From contig CANBNG010000010.1 in the NCBI GenBank assembly GCA_947370975.1, forward strand, positions 83,198 through 147,197: DNA of 64,000 bases, in the 5' to 3' direction. The notes under the pieces were generated by a model, which made no database searches, had not been told where the DNA came from, and saw only the letters and a program-made list of their open reading frames with translations. Shown piece after piece: positions 25,679-35,263 of this stretch. The stretch's first letter is position 1. Each line of letters starts with the position of its first letter. The stretch is from Beijerinckiaceae bacterium (GTDB lineage Bacteria; Pseudomonadota; Alphaproteobacteria; Rhizobiales; Beijerinckiaceae). Position numbers and translations under genes: made by a program.

Positions 25679-26377
25679 TCAGCCGACTTTGTAGCTGCGC
25701 CTGGGCTCGACCGAAGAAAGGTCAGCCAGCACGGTCTCGCCGGCAATCGCATGCGCGCCAAGGCCCACCAGCGGCACGGCATTGTCGGGCATGTAGACAT
25801 CGACGCGCGAGCCAAAGCGGATCAGGCCAAAACGCTCGCCCGTGCCAATCGAATCGCCCTCGCGGACGAAGCAGAGAATGCGGCGCGCGATGAGGCCCGC
25901 AATCTGCACCACGCCGAAACGGCCCTGCGGCGTATCGATGATGAGCGAATTGCGCTCATTGTCTTCGCTGGCCTTGTCGAGATCGGCATTGAGGAAAAGG
26001 CCGGGCTTGTAGGCAACACGGGTGATGCGGCCTGTCACAGGCGCACGGTTCACGTGGCAGTCGAAGACCGACATGAAGACCGTGATGCGTGAGAGCGGCT
26101 TGTCGCCAAGGCCAAGCTCGGGCGGAGGCACGAAATAGCCGATGGAGGAGACAATGCCATCTGCGGGGGACACGATGAGGCCCTCGCGCAGCGGCGTCAC
26201 CCGCGGCGGATCGCGGAAGAAATAGGCGCACCAGGCGGTGAGGATGCCACCGATCCAGCCCAGCGGCGACCAGATCCAGGCGAGGATCACGGCGCCGAGC
26301 GCAAAGATGGCGATGAATTTATACCCTTCCGGATGGATCGGGACGATCTGCCGGCGGACGGAATCGAGCATGGACAT
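25679..26377 (-). CDS. psd: Phosphatidylserine decarboxylase proenzyme
   Basis: This 232-residue protein is the short, PSD-A type found in alphaproteobacteria. The N-terminal part has a membrane anchor (GYKFIAIFALGAVILAWIW), then SPADG, VFMSVFDCHVNRAPV, and the self-cleavage site Gly-Ser in RFGSRVDVYMP, where Ser becomes the pyruvoyl group. The start at 26377 (MSMLDSVRRQ) matches the family length; the upstream extension to 26446 is rejected. It forms an operon with pssA. Confidence 0.95.
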   Translation of the reverse strand: MSMLDSVRRQIVPIHPEGYKFIAIFALGAVILAWIWSPLGWIGGILTAWCAYFFRDPPRVTPLREGLIVSPADGIVSSIGYFVPPPELGLGDKPLSRITVFMSVFDCHVNRAPVTGRITRVAYKPGLFLNADLDKASEDNERNSLIIDTPQGRFGVVQIAGLIARRILCFVREGDSIGTGERFGLIRFGSRVDVYMPDNAVPLVGLGAHAIAGETVLADLSSVEPRRSYKVG

Positions 26378-26561
26378 GGGCTGGCTGTGGCTCCGGTTCT
26401 GTCGCCTTTTCGCAAATCGGGAGCAGGAAGTCACGCGCGCAGGCAAACTTGCCTATAATGAAACACAGAAGAAAGCCGGATCTCTGATGCCGGACGAGGC
26501 GTTGGCGAGGGCAATTGCGTCCCCTCCCGCTCAAAAGCTGCGCCCGAGAAAGACAATTTCG

Positions 26562-27638
26562 ATGAAGCTTTTCCAGTGCCAGGTTTGCAGCCAGCCGCTC
26601 TTTTTCGAGAATGCGCTCTGCGAAAAATGCGGCCATCGGCTGGGGTTTGATCCCAAGGCGCGGCAATTGATGGCGCTGGAGCCTGCGGGGGGCGATCTCT
26701 GGCAGGAGGCCCAACCGGGTGCAGCGAGCCGCTGGCGCTTTTGCACCAATGCGACGCAGGGCGTCTGCAATTGGCTCGTGCCGCACGACAGCGCTCAGAC
26801 GCTTTGCGTGTCCTGCCGACACAACCGCATGATCCCCGATCTCGCCGAGCCTCAGCATCTCGAGCGCTGGCGGCGGATCGAGAGCGCCAAGCACCGCCTC
26901 ATCTATACGCTGCTCGCACTCGATCTGCCCTTGCCCACGCGGGCACAGGACGCCAAGGGGCTTGCCTTCGATATTCTGGCGAGCGCGCAGGGCGGACCGC
27001 CCGTGATGACGGGCCATGAGGATGGGCTCGTCACGCTCAATCTTGGCGAAGCCGATGATGGCGAACGCGAGAAGCGGCGCACTGACATGGGCGAAACCTA
27101 CCGCACGCTGCTTGGCCATGTGCGCCACGAAATCGGGCATTTCTATTGGGAGCGCCTTGTGCGCGATGGCGGGCGCATCGAGGCCTTTCGCTCACTTTTT
27201 GGCGACGAGCGCGCCGATTACGCCTCTGCCCTTCAGCGCCATTATGCGCAAGGGCCCGCCCCCGACTGGCAGATGCATTATGTGAGCACCTATGCGAGCG
27301 CCCATCCGTGGGAGGATTTTGCCGAGACCTTCGCGCATTATCTGCACATCGTCGATACGCTCGAGACCGCCAATGCCTTCGGGCTCGAAGTGCATCCGCG
27401 CATCCGCGCCGCCGCCGATATATCTTCGCAGATCGATGTCGACGCTCATCACGCGCGCGACATTGGCCATTTGATCGACGCCTGGCTGCCCCTTTGCTTT
27501 GCGGTCAATTCGCTCAATCGCAGCATGGGCCAGCCCGATCTTTATCCCTTCGTCCTGTCGCCGCAGGCGATCGCCAAGCTCGGATTCGTGCAGGAGCTGG
27601 TTCATCGCCCACCGCAGGCCCCGGAGCATTTTGCCTGA
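26562..27638 (+). CDS. Zinc-ribbon putative metallopeptidase (Peptidase_Mx-like)
   Basis: The protein has 358 residues from the ATG at 26562. Two zinc ribbons can be seen, CQVC..CEKC (residues 6-23) and a second set at C61, C69, C82 and C85. A peptidase-like domain follows with HEIGH at 189-193 and a likely third ligand region FAETFAHYLH. This is the layout of the putative zinc-binding metallopeptidase family. It precedes the transglutaminase/ATP-grasp genes on the same strand with a 160-base gap and could process their product, which is an inference from position only. Confidence 0.82.
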   Translation: MKLFQCQVCSQPLFFENALCEKCGHRLGFDPKARQLMALEPAGGDLWQEAQPGAASRWRFCTNATQGVCNWLVPHDSAQTLCVSCRHNRMIPDLAEPQHLERWRRIESAKHRLIYTLLALDLPLPTRAQDAKGLAFDILASAQGGPPVMTGHEDGLVTLNLGEADDGEREKRRTDMGETYRTLLGHVRHEIGHFYWERLVRDGGRIEAFRSLFGDERADYASALQRHYAQGPAPDWQMHYVSTYASAHPWEDFAETFAHYLHIVDTLETANAFGLEVHPRIRAAADISSQIDVDAHHARDIGHLIDAWLPLCFAVNSLNRSMGQPDLYPFVLSPQAIAKLGFVQELVHRPPQAPEHFA

Positions 27639-27797
27639 TTTGCATCCCCTTTGCGCAACGCCTGTCACAATGTTTGGCAGGACGATCAATGCGCAGGCAA
27701 AAGTGTATTTTCCTGCCTGTCGAAAAGCCTGTTTCGATTGACACGACGTGGGGCAGGCAGAGACTACAGGCTCGGGTTATATGCGCCCGGTCCTGCA

Positions 27798-30700
27798 ATG
27801 CCCTCTCGGCGAAAGTCTTTGCCCTTGTCGATCCTTGTCGCGCTCCATCATGTCACGAGCTACACCTATGACCACCCCGTCGCTCTCGGGCCCCAGGTCA
27901 TCCGCTTGCGTCCTGCTCCCCATTGCCGGACGCGCGTGCTAAGCTATTCGCTGAAAGTGTCGCCCGCCGAGCATTTCGTGAACTGGCAGCAGGATCCGCA
28001 CGGCAACTGGTTTTCGCGTCATGTATTTCCCGAGAAGGCGACGCAGTTCAAGATCGAGGTCGATCTGACGGCGGAAATGTCGGTCATCAATCCCTTCGAC
28101 TTTTTCGTCGAGCCCTATGCCGAGGAATTTCCCTTCGTCTATCCCGACGAAGAGCGCGCCGAGCTCGTCGCCTATCTGGAGACGGAAGCGCAGGGTCCGC
28201 ATTTTGATAAATATCTCGCGGGCGTCACAAAAGAGAAAATGCGCACGATCGATTTCCTTGTCGGGCTGAATGCGCGGCTCAATCAGGAAATCCGCTATGT
28301 GATCCGCATGGAGGCCGGTGTGCAGACGCCCGAAGAGACGCTGTCTCTGGGATCTGGCTCATGCCGCGATTCCGCCTGGCTGCTTGTTCATCTCGCCCGC
28401 CACCTTGGCCTCGCCGCGCGTTTTGTCTCGGGCTATCTCATTCAGCTGAAGGCCGATGTCGATTCCGTCGACGGGCCCAAAGGCACCGATCACGACTTCA
28501 CAGATCTCCATGCCTGGGCTGAAATCTATGTGCCGGGCGCAGGCTGGATCGGCCTTGATGCAACCTCGGGCCTGCTGTGTGGCGAAGGCCATCTGCCGCT
28601 GTGCGCAACGCCGCATTATCGCTCTGCCGCACCGGTTTCCGGTCTCGTCGAGCCTGCGACCTGCACCTTCGATTTCGCGATGAACATCACGCGCATCCGC
28701 GAAGAGCCGCGCGTCACGCTGCCGTTTTCAGATGAAGCCTGGGCGCGCCTCGATGCGCTGGGCGACAAGGTCGATGCCGATCTCGTAGCCGGCGACGTGC
28801 GCCTGACCATGGGTGGCGAACCGACCTTCGTGTCGATTGACGATTTTGAATCAGAGGAATGGAACACGGGCGCTGTCGGGCCAACCAAACGCGCCTATGC
28901 CGATGCGCTGATCCGACGCCTGCGCACGCGCTTTGCGCCTGGCGGTTTCCTGCATTACGGACAGGGCAAATGGTATCCCGGCGAGAGCCTGCCGCGCTGG
29001 GCCTTCGCGCTCTATTGGCGCAAGGATGGCAAGCCGATCTGGCGCAACCCCGACCTGATCGCGGATGAAAGCGGACGCGGCAAGTTCAAGGACACGATTT
29101 CGCTCATCGGCGATGCCGAAAAATTCGTGAAAGATACAGCGACGCGCCTCGGCGTACCGGTCGATTGCGTGATGCCGGCCTATGAAGATCCAGCTTACTG
29201 GATGATCAAGGAAGGCGACCTGCCGGCCAATGTCGATCCGGCAGATCCCAAGATCGACGATCCGGAAGCCCGTGCGCGCATGATCCGCGTGTTCGAGCGT
29301 GGGCTCTCCAAACCCGCCAGCTATGTGCTGCCCGTGCAGCGCTGGAACACCAAGGCCGACGCCACGCCGCGCTGGCGCAGCGAGAAATGGGATCTGCGCC
29401 GCGGCAAGCTGATGCTCATCCCCGGCGATTCGCCGGCCGGCTTCCGCCTGCCGCTGGAATCCCTGCCCTATGTGCCACCCGCCTCCTATCCCTACATCAT
29501 GCCCCAGGACCCCACCGAGCCGCGCGCGCCCCTGGCCGACCCGGCCGAGCTTGCGCGCGTCTATAGTCAGGTGGCCCCCGACAACACGCGGCAGATGCAG
29601 AACGCGCAAGTCGCGGTGAAGGGCGAGGTGCGCACCGCGCTGGCCGTCGAGCCGCGCGATGGCGTGCTCTGTGTGTTCATGCCGCCCGTCGAGCGGCTGG
29701 AGGATTATCTCGAATTGCTGGCGGCGCTCGAACAGAGCGCAGAAGCCTGTGGCCTGCCGGTGCATATCGAAGGCTATCCGCCGCCGCAGGATCCGCGCAT
29801 TGAAGTCGTGAAAGTCACGCCCGATCCCGGCGTGATCGAGGTGAATGTGCATCCGGCCGCCAATTGGCGCGAGGCGGTGGACAATACGGTCGCCCTCTAT
29901 GAAGAGGCCCGCCAGACGCGGCTTGGCACCGACAAATATCTCACCGATGGTCGCCACACCGGCACGGGTGGCGGCAATCACGTCGTGCTTGGCGGCGCGA
30001 CACCCCAGGATTCGCCCTTCCTGCGCCGCCCCGACCTGTTGAAGAGCCTTGTGCTCTACTGGCAGCGCCATCCCTCGCTGTCCTATTTCTTCTCCGGCAT
30101 GTTCATCGGCCCGACAAGTCAGGCCCCGCGCATCGACGAGGGACGCCATGATGGTCTCTACGAACTCGAGATCGCCCTCGGGCAGGTGCCGCGTCCGGGC
30201 GATGAGCGCGTCCCGCTCTGGGTCGTCGACCGTCTGTTCCGCAATCTGCTCGTCGATGTGACGGGCAATACGCATCGTGCGGAAATCTGCATCGACAAAT
30301 TGTTCTCGCCCGATGGGCCGACAGGCCGCCTTGGGCTTGTCGAGTTCCGCTCCTTTGAAATGCCGCCCGATGCGCGCATGTCGCTTGCCCAGCAATTGCT
30401 GCTGCGCGCGATCATCGCCTGGTTCTGGCGCGAGCCGCAGCAGGGCAATTTCGTGCGCTGGGGCACTACGCTGCACGATCGCTTCATGCTGCCCCATTTC
30501 GCCTGGGAAGATTTCAAGGGCGTGCTCAACGACCTGCGCGGCGCGGGCTATGATTTCGATCCGCTCTGGTTCGAGGCGCAGCGCGAGTTCCGCTTCCCGC
30601 TCTATGGCGAGGTGGAACAGGGCGGCGTCCAGATGACATTCCGTCAGGCGCTCGAGCCCTGGCATGTGATGGGCGAAGAAGGCGCCGTCGGGGGCACTGT

Positions 30701-31139
30701 GCGTTACGTCGATTCGTCGGTGGAGCGGATCGAGGTCCATGCGCGCGGTTTCGTGCCCGGGCGTCACGCCATCACCTGCAACGGGCGGCCGCTGCCCATG
30801 ACGTCGACCGGTCAATCGGGCGAGGCGGTGGCTGGTGTGCGCTTCAAGGCATGGCAGCCGGCCTCGGGCCTGCATCCGCTCATGCCAATCCATGCGCCGC
30901 TGACTTTCGATCTTGTCGATACCTGGAACGGACGCTCGCTTGGCGGTTGCGTTTACCATGTGACCCATCCGGGTGGCCGCAGTTACGATACTTTCCCTGT
31001 GAATTCATACGAAGCACAGGCCAGGCGGCTCGCGCGTTTCCAGAATCACGGCCATACTCCGGGCGCGATCGAATTGCCGCGGGAAATCCCCACAGCGGAA
31101 TTCCCGCTCACGCTCGATCTGAGGAGGTCTTTTGCCTAG
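27798..31139 (+). CDS. Transglutaminase-like protein fused to DUF2126
   Basis: The protein has 1,113 residues from the ATG at 27798; a TTG at 27825 (SILVALHHVTSYTYD) matches family starts and is also possible. Residues 10-100 or so are the bacterial transglutaminase N-domain. The papain-like core has Cys in GSGSCRDSAW and His in DLHAWAEIY followed by the Asp of WIGLDATSG. The remaining 750 or so residues are DUF2126, with GGGNHVVLGGATP and NTHRAEICIDKLFSPDG blocks. Such proteins are predicted to cleave or form amide bonds within an ATP-grasp/alpha-E system. The stop overlaps the next gene by eight bases. Confidence 0.9.
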   Translation: MPSRRKSLPLSILVALHHVTSYTYDHPVALGPQVIRLRPAPHCRTRVLSYSLKVSPAEHFVNWQQDPHGNWFSRHVFPEKATQFKIEVDLTAEMSVINPFDFFVEPYAEEFPFVYPDEERAELVAYLETEAQGPHFDKYLAGVTKEKMRTIDFLVGLNARLNQEIRYVIRMEAGVQTPEETLSLGSGSCRDSAWLLVHLARHLGLAARFVSGYLIQLKADVDSVDGPKGTDHDFTDLHAWAEIYVPGAGWIGLDATSGLLCGEGHLPLCATPHYRSAAPVSGLVEPATCTFDFAMNITRIREEPRVTLPFSDEAWARLDALGDKVDADLVAGDVRLTMGGEPTFVSIDDFESEEWNTGAVGPTKRAYADALIRRLRTRFAPGGFLHYGQGKWYPGESLPRWAFALYWRKDGKPIWRNPDLIADESGRGKFKDTISLIGDAEKFVKDTATRLGVPVDCVMPAYEDPAYWMIKEGDLPANVDPADPKIDDPEARARMIRVFERGLSKPASYVLPVQRWNTKADATPRWRSEKWDLRRGKLMLIPGDSPAGFRLPLESLPYVPPASYPYIMPQDPTEPRAPLADPAELARVYSQVAPDNTRQMQNAQVAVKGEVRTALAVEPRDGVLCVFMPPVERLEDYLELLAALEQSAEACGLPVHIEGYPPPQDPRIEVVKVTPDPGVIEVNVHPAANWREAVDNTVALYEEARQTRLGTDKYLTDGRHTGTGGGNHVVLGGATPQDSPFLRRPDLLKSLVLYWQRHPSLSYFFSGMFIGPTSQAPRIDEGRHDGLYELEIALGQVPRPGDERVPLWVVDRLFRNLLVDVTGNTHRAEICIDKLFSPDGPTGRLGLVEFRSFEMPPDARMSLAQQLLLRAIIAWFWREPQQGNFVRWGTTLHDRFMLPHFAWEDFKGVLNDLRGAGYDFDPLWFEAQREFRFPLYGEVEQGGVQMTFRQALEPWHVMGEEGAVGGTVRYVDSSVERIEVHARGFVPGRHAITCNGRPLPMTSTGQSGEAVAGVRFKAWQPASGLHPLMPIHAPLTFDLVDTWNGRSLGGCVYHVTHPGGRSYDTFPVNSYEAQARRLARFQNHGHTPGAIELPREIPTAEFPLTLDLRRSFA

Positions 31140-33669
31140 CGATGTATCGCCCGGCCCGCGCAACACTGCACGTCGCAGCGCGGGCTCCGTTCGGCGTGTG
31201 GAGGATTGGACTGCGGGCTATGAGCCCCTGCCCGGCATCCATGATGAGTTCATCGATGGCAAAGGCGCACCGCGCGCTCATTGGCAGCATTTTCTCAACG
31301 CGCTGTCGCGCATCGAGGATGGCCAGATCGAGCGCCGCTTTGCGGCCGCCGACAGGCATATCCGCGATCTCGGCGTCTCCTATCGCGTCTATGGCGAAAC
31401 CAACGAGCGCTCGTGGCCACTCAGCCATGTGCCGCTGCTGATCCCCGAGCGCGATTGGCGCGAGATTGCAGCGGGCATCAAGCAGCGCGCTGAATTGATG
31501 GAGCGCATCCTCACCGATCTGTATGGCGATGCGCGCCTCGTGTCCGAAGGCGCTCTCCCGGCGGCGGCTGTTACGGGCAGCCCCGAATTCATGCATGCCA
31601 TGAAAGGCGTGAAGCCGCAGGGCGGACGCTGGTTGCGGGTCTATGCCGCCGATATCGGGCGTGGGCCCGATGGCCGCTGGTGGGTTTTGGGCGACCGCGC
31701 TCAGGCCCCCTCGGGCACGGGCTATGCGCTTGAAAACCGTCTCGTCCTCTCGCGCGCCTTCCCCAATCTTTACCGCGACATGAATGTGGAGCGGCTTGCG
31801 CCCTTCTTCCGCGAATTCCGCAAGGGGCTGACGCAATCGGCCAGCCGTTCGGACCCGCGCATCTGCCTTCTCACGCCTGGCCCCTTCAGCCAGACCTATT
31901 TTGAACAGGCCTATCTCGCGCGCTATCTCGGCATTCTGCTGGTCGAGGGCGACGATCTCACCGTGCAGGACGGCCAGGTGCATGTGCGCACCATCGCCGG
32001 GCTCAAGCGCGCCGATGTGATCTGGCGGCGGGTGGATGCCGATTGGTGCGATCCGCTGGAGGCCAATGCCGCCTCGCGCCTCGGCGTGCCGGGCCTTATG
32101 CAGGCCATCCGCAACGGCTCGGTGACAGTCGCCAACATGCCGGGCAGCGGGCTCATCGAATCGCGTGCGCTGCTTGGCTTCATGCCCGCACTGGCGCGTC
32201 GACTGCTTGGCGAGGATCTCCGCCTTCCCAATATTGCGACCTGGTGGTGCGGCCAGCCCTCCGAGCGCCAGCTCGTGCTCGACCGTCTGGACGAACTCGC
32301 CATTTCGGGCGCTTTCTCCGAGACCGTGCCGGGCGAAGAGGGTCAGCGCAGCACGCTGATTGGCGCCGATCTCGACACAGCCGCCCGCGCGCGGCTGGAA
32401 GCGCAGATCAATCAACGCGCGATCGATTATGTCGGCCAGGAAGTCGTGCAATTGTCCACGACCCCGGTTTGGGAAGACGGCAAGCTGACGCCGCGCCCCT
32501 TCGTGCTGCGCGTCTATGCGGCGGCTACCGAAAACGGCTGGGAAATCATGCCCGGCGGCTTCTGCCGCGTCTCCGATCGTTCGGATGCGCGCGCCGTCTC
32601 CATGGGCGAGGGCGTGCAATCGGCCGACGTCTGGGTGCTGGCTGACAAGCCGGTGGAAATGTCGACGCTGCTGCCCACCGGCGACAGTGTGAAAATCCGG
32701 CGCCTGCTCGGCAATCTGCCAAGCCGGGCTGCCGACAATCTGTTCTGGCTCGGCCGTTACATGGAACGCGCTGAGGCCACGCTGCGCCTTGTGCGCTGCC
32801 TGTGCAGCCGCGTCATGGACCCGGATTCGGGCACCGGCAGTGGACGCCAGGCGACATTGCGTCTCGTACGCATGCTTGCGGCCTGGGGCACGATTGCGCC
32901 CGAAATGCTTGAAGCGACGAGCGCCGAAATTGCCGCTGCCGCCATGCATGAAAAGGGACAGGTCGGCTCGGCGCTGGCGCTGGCCATTTCGGCGCGGCGC
33001 GCGGCGTCTGTCATTCGCGAACGGCTCTCACCCGACGCCTGGCAATTGCTGCGCGCGCTTGAAACCCAATTGTCCTCCAAGGGCCCGGGCGCCCTGCCGG
33101 AGGCCGAAGCCTTCGACCATGCCGATGCGGCGCTGCGCATCATCGCCGCGCTCTCCGGCCTCGTGCAGGAAAACGTCAATCGCGTAGCGGGCTGGCGCTT
33201 CCTCGACATGGGGCGGCGCGTGGAGCGCGCGATCAACACCTGCCGCTTTGCGCGCACCTTCGCCGACAAGGATGCGACAGCAGAAAATCTCGATGTGCTG
33301 CTCGATCTCATCGACTCGCAGATCACCTATCGCTCGCGCTATCTCGTTGGCGTTGCTCTCGCGCCGGTGCGCGACATGGTGCTGCTCGACACATTCAATC
33401 CGCGCTCGGTTGCCTTTCAGACCGACCGGATCGACGAGCATCTCGCGACCCTGCCGCTGCTGCACGAAGACGGGATCATGGAAGCGCCGCGTCGGCTGGC
33501 GGTGAAACTCGTCTCCGATCTCTCGGTGGAAGAGGCCGAGCTGATCGACCCCGGCAAGCTTCTCTCCTTCGAGCAAAGGCTGATGGCGCTCGCCGAAGCC
33601 ATTGCGCAACGCTACTTCCTCCAGGGGCCGGGCAGCACACGCGCGGGCCGGGAAATGTCGCTCGCATGA
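31132..33669 (+). CDS. Circularly permuted ATP-grasp fused to an alpha-E domain
   Basis: This 845-residue protein joins two families that are often separate genes. Residues 20-520 or so are the circularly permuted ATP-grasp type 2 domain (GVSYRVYGETNERSWPLSHVP, RAQAPSGTGYALENR, LTPGPFSQTYFEQAYLAR, IMPGGFCRV). From NLFWLGRYMERAE (near 540) to the end it is the helical alpha-E domain. The ATP-grasp part should activate a carboxylate and join it to an amine. The start overlaps the DUF2126 stop and the end overlaps the next start, so all three genes are coupled. Confidence 0.92.
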   Translation: MPSDVSPGPRNTARRSAGSVRRVEDWTAGYEPLPGIHDEFIDGKGAPRAHWQHFLNALSRIEDGQIERRFAAADRHIRDLGVSYRVYGETNERSWPLSHVPLLIPERDWREIAAGIKQRAELMERILTDLYGDARLVSEGALPAAAVTGSPEFMHAMKGVKPQGGRWLRVYAADIGRGPDGRWWVLGDRAQAPSGTGYALENRLVLSRAFPNLYRDMNVERLAPFFREFRKGLTQSASRSDPRICLLTPGPFSQTYFEQAYLARYLGILLVEGDDLTVQDGQVHVRTIAGLKRADVIWRRVDADWCDPLEANAASRLGVPGLMQAIRNGSVTVANMPGSGLIESRALLGFMPALARRLLGEDLRLPNIATWWCGQPSERQLVLDRLDELAISGAFSETVPGEEGQRSTLIGADLDTAARARLEAQINQRAIDYVGQEVVQLSTTPVWEDGKLTPRPFVLRVYAAATENGWEIMPGGFCRVSDRSDARAVSMGEGVQSADVWVLADKPVEMSTLLPTGDSVKIRRLLGNLPSRAADNLFWLGRYMERAEATLRLVRCLCSRVMDPDSGTGSGRQATLRLVRMLAAWGTIAPEMLEATSAEIAAAAMHEKGQVGSALALAISARRAASVIRERLSPDAWQLLRALETQLSSKGPGALPEAEAFDHADAALRIIAALSGLVQENVNRVAGWRFLDMGRRVERAINTCRFARTFADKDATAENLDVLLDLIDSQITYRSRYLVGVALAPVRDMVLLDTFNPRSVAFQTDRIDEHLATLPLLHEDGIMEAPRRLAVKLVSDLSVEEAELIDPGKLLSFEQRLMALAEAIAQRYFLQGPGSTRAGREMSLA

Positions 33670-34586
33670 TTTACGATATCCGCCACGTCACGACCTATCG
33701 CTACGATGCGCCGGTCGCTGCAACGCGTTGCACCTTGCGCCTGCTGCCGGGCGATGAGGAGGGACAGCGCGTGTTCGACAGCGGGCTCGAAGTCTCGCCG
33801 AGCCCTGCCACGCGCACCGACCGCACCGATTTCTTCGGCACGCGCGTCATCAATGTCACCCTCGATGCGCCCCATCGCGAATTGCGCATCACCGCGCTCT
33901 CGCGCGTTGAAGTCGAGCGCAGCGCAGCCCCTGCGGCCGCACTCACGCCCCATTGGGAAGATGTGCGGCAGGCGGCGTTTTCATCTGACTCGCTTGGCCC
34001 GCGCGCGCCCGCCCATTTCCTGTTTCCAAGCCGCCTCGTGCCGCTCCATGGTCCAGCCACCGCCTATGCGGCGGAGTCGTTCCGCAAGGAGCGGCCCGTC
34101 GTCGAGGCTGCGACCGAGCTGATGCAGCGCATCCGCGACGATTTCAAATATGACCCGAAGGCGACCGCCGTCTCGACGCCCCTCTCCGAGGCCTTCGCCA
34201 CGCGCGGCGGCGTGTGTCAGGATTTCGCCCATATCATGATCGCGGGCCTGCGCGGGCTCGGCCTGCCCGCAGCCTATGTCAGCGGCTATATCCGCACCCT
34301 GCCGCCGCCCGGCAAGCCGCGCCTTGTCGGCGCAGATGCCTCGCATGCCTGGGTGTCGCTCTGGTGCGGGGATGTTTTCGGCTGGCTCGATTTCGATCCC
34401 ACCAATGCCGCGCTGGCCGGCAATGATCACATCGTGATCGCACGCGGCCGCGATTACGCCGATGTCTCGCCGATTGACGGCGTGATCCTGGCCTCCGGCA
34501 GCCAGAAACTCAGCGTCAGCGTGGATGTCGCGCCAAGCCAAAGAATGCAGGGCGACCCGCCACCCATTGCGCGCGAGCTGGTATAG
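33666..34586 (+). CDS. Transglutaminase-like cysteine peptidase
   Basis: This 306-residue protein has the bacterial transglutaminase N-domain (MIYDIRHVTTYRYDAPV) and a papain-like core with Cys in GGVCQDFAHIM, His in GADASHAWVSLW and Asp in WLDFDPTN. There is no signal peptide. Its ATG overlaps the stop of the ATP-grasp/alpha-E gene (ATGA). Two transglutaminase-like enzymes flanking one predicted ligase suggest that one removes and the other transfers the product; that is inference. Confidence 0.92.
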   Translation: MIYDIRHVTTYRYDAPVAATRCTLRLLPGDEEGQRVFDSGLEVSPSPATRTDRTDFFGTRVINVTLDAPHRELRITALSRVEVERSAAPAAALTPHWEDVRQAAFSSDSLGPRAPAHFLFPSRLVPLHGPATAYAAESFRKERPVVEAATELMQRIRDDFKYDPKATAVSTPLSEAFATRGGVCQDFAHIMIAGLRGLGLPAAYVSGYIRTLPPPGKPRLVGADASHAWVSLWCGDVFGWLDFDPTNAALAGNDHIVIARGRDYADVSPIDGVILASGSQKLSVSVDVAPSQRMQGDPPPIARELV

Positions 34587-34693
34587 TCTAAGAGCTATTT
34601 TGCCTTTGCCTTCGCCCAGATTAGGATTTCTCGTTGGCCTGCTGATTTTAAAGGCTTGCGATCGATTTTTTAAAAAAATCTTGGGAGGAGAAA

Positions 34694-35098
34694 ATGATTG
34701 CTGCGTTCACCGACAGGCGAGCCGCACTGGGGGCGTTTGCCCTTCTGCTGATTGCAGGATCCGACAGCGCCTTCGCGCGATGCGACAAATATGCATTCAA
34801 TCAGAAATATGACCCGGCGAAGAGCGTTGGAACCAGTTTCGTTTACTTGACCGACAATGGTTCATGCACAATCACGCACGGCATACCATCTAGATCAGGG
34901 GCCTATCGCTACACGAAAACACGTGTGCTCGAGCAAGCCAGTCAAGGCAAAGTTCAATATTTGACCCTGACAAAATGGCGCTATGTGGCCAAAACCGGCT
35001 TCTCCGGCAAAGATTACTTCAAACTGGAAGTCTGTGCCGAAAGTACCGTCGCCAGTGGCTGTTCGATCATCAACTACGAAATGCGTGTAAGACTCTAG
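34694..35098 (+). CDS. Small secreted protein of unknown function
   Basis: This 134-residue protein has a strong GGGAGGAG ribosome site and a signal peptide ending at AFA (near residue 28). The mature part has five cysteines, predicted beta-rich sequence and no motif that I recognise. An AT-rich perfect palindrome (GATTTTTTAAAAAAATC, 34664-34680) lies just upstream and may be part of its promoter. It is 108 bases downstream of the transglutaminase operon but may be transcribed separately. Confidence 0.75.
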   Translation: MIAAFTDRRAALGAFALLLIAGSDSAFARCDKYAFNQKYDPAKSVGTSFVYLTDNGSCTITHGIPSRSGAYRYTKTRVLEQASQGKVQYLTLTKWRYVAKTGFSGKDYFKLEVCAESTVASGCSIINYEMRVRL

Positions 35099-35140
35099 CA
35101 CGCAATCGCCTGCGCCTCCGCGCGCAAAGCTGTTGTAAAT

Positions 35141-35262
35141 ATCCCCTTCTCCCACAGGGAGAAGGTGGCACGCGAAGCGTGACGGATGAGGGGATAGAAC
35201 CTCAACCAAGGGACACCCCTCACCCGGCCGCTCTGCGGCCACCCTCTCCCGATGGGAGAGGG
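35141..35262. repeat. Palindromic intergenic repeat with two hairpins
   Basis: The element carries CCTTCTCCC/GGGAGAAGG (35145-35165), an outer pair ATCCCC/GGGGAT, GGCCG..CGGCC, and CCCTCTCCC/GGGAGAGGG (35242-35262). It resembles a repeat family frequent between genes of Hyphomicrobiales. The last hairpin ends two bases before the ABC transporter stop and may end both convergent transcripts. Confidence 0.75.
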
Positions 35263-35263
35263 T

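Noticed and set aside
28851..30968. 705-codon minus-strand frame within the DUF2126 gene
   Set aside because: It is antisense to a conserved protein, with shadow-like composition and no ribosome site.
31108..32949. 613-codon minus-strand frame opposite the ATP-grasp gene
   Set aside because: The sense strand encodes clear ATP-grasp motifs; the antisense frame has none.
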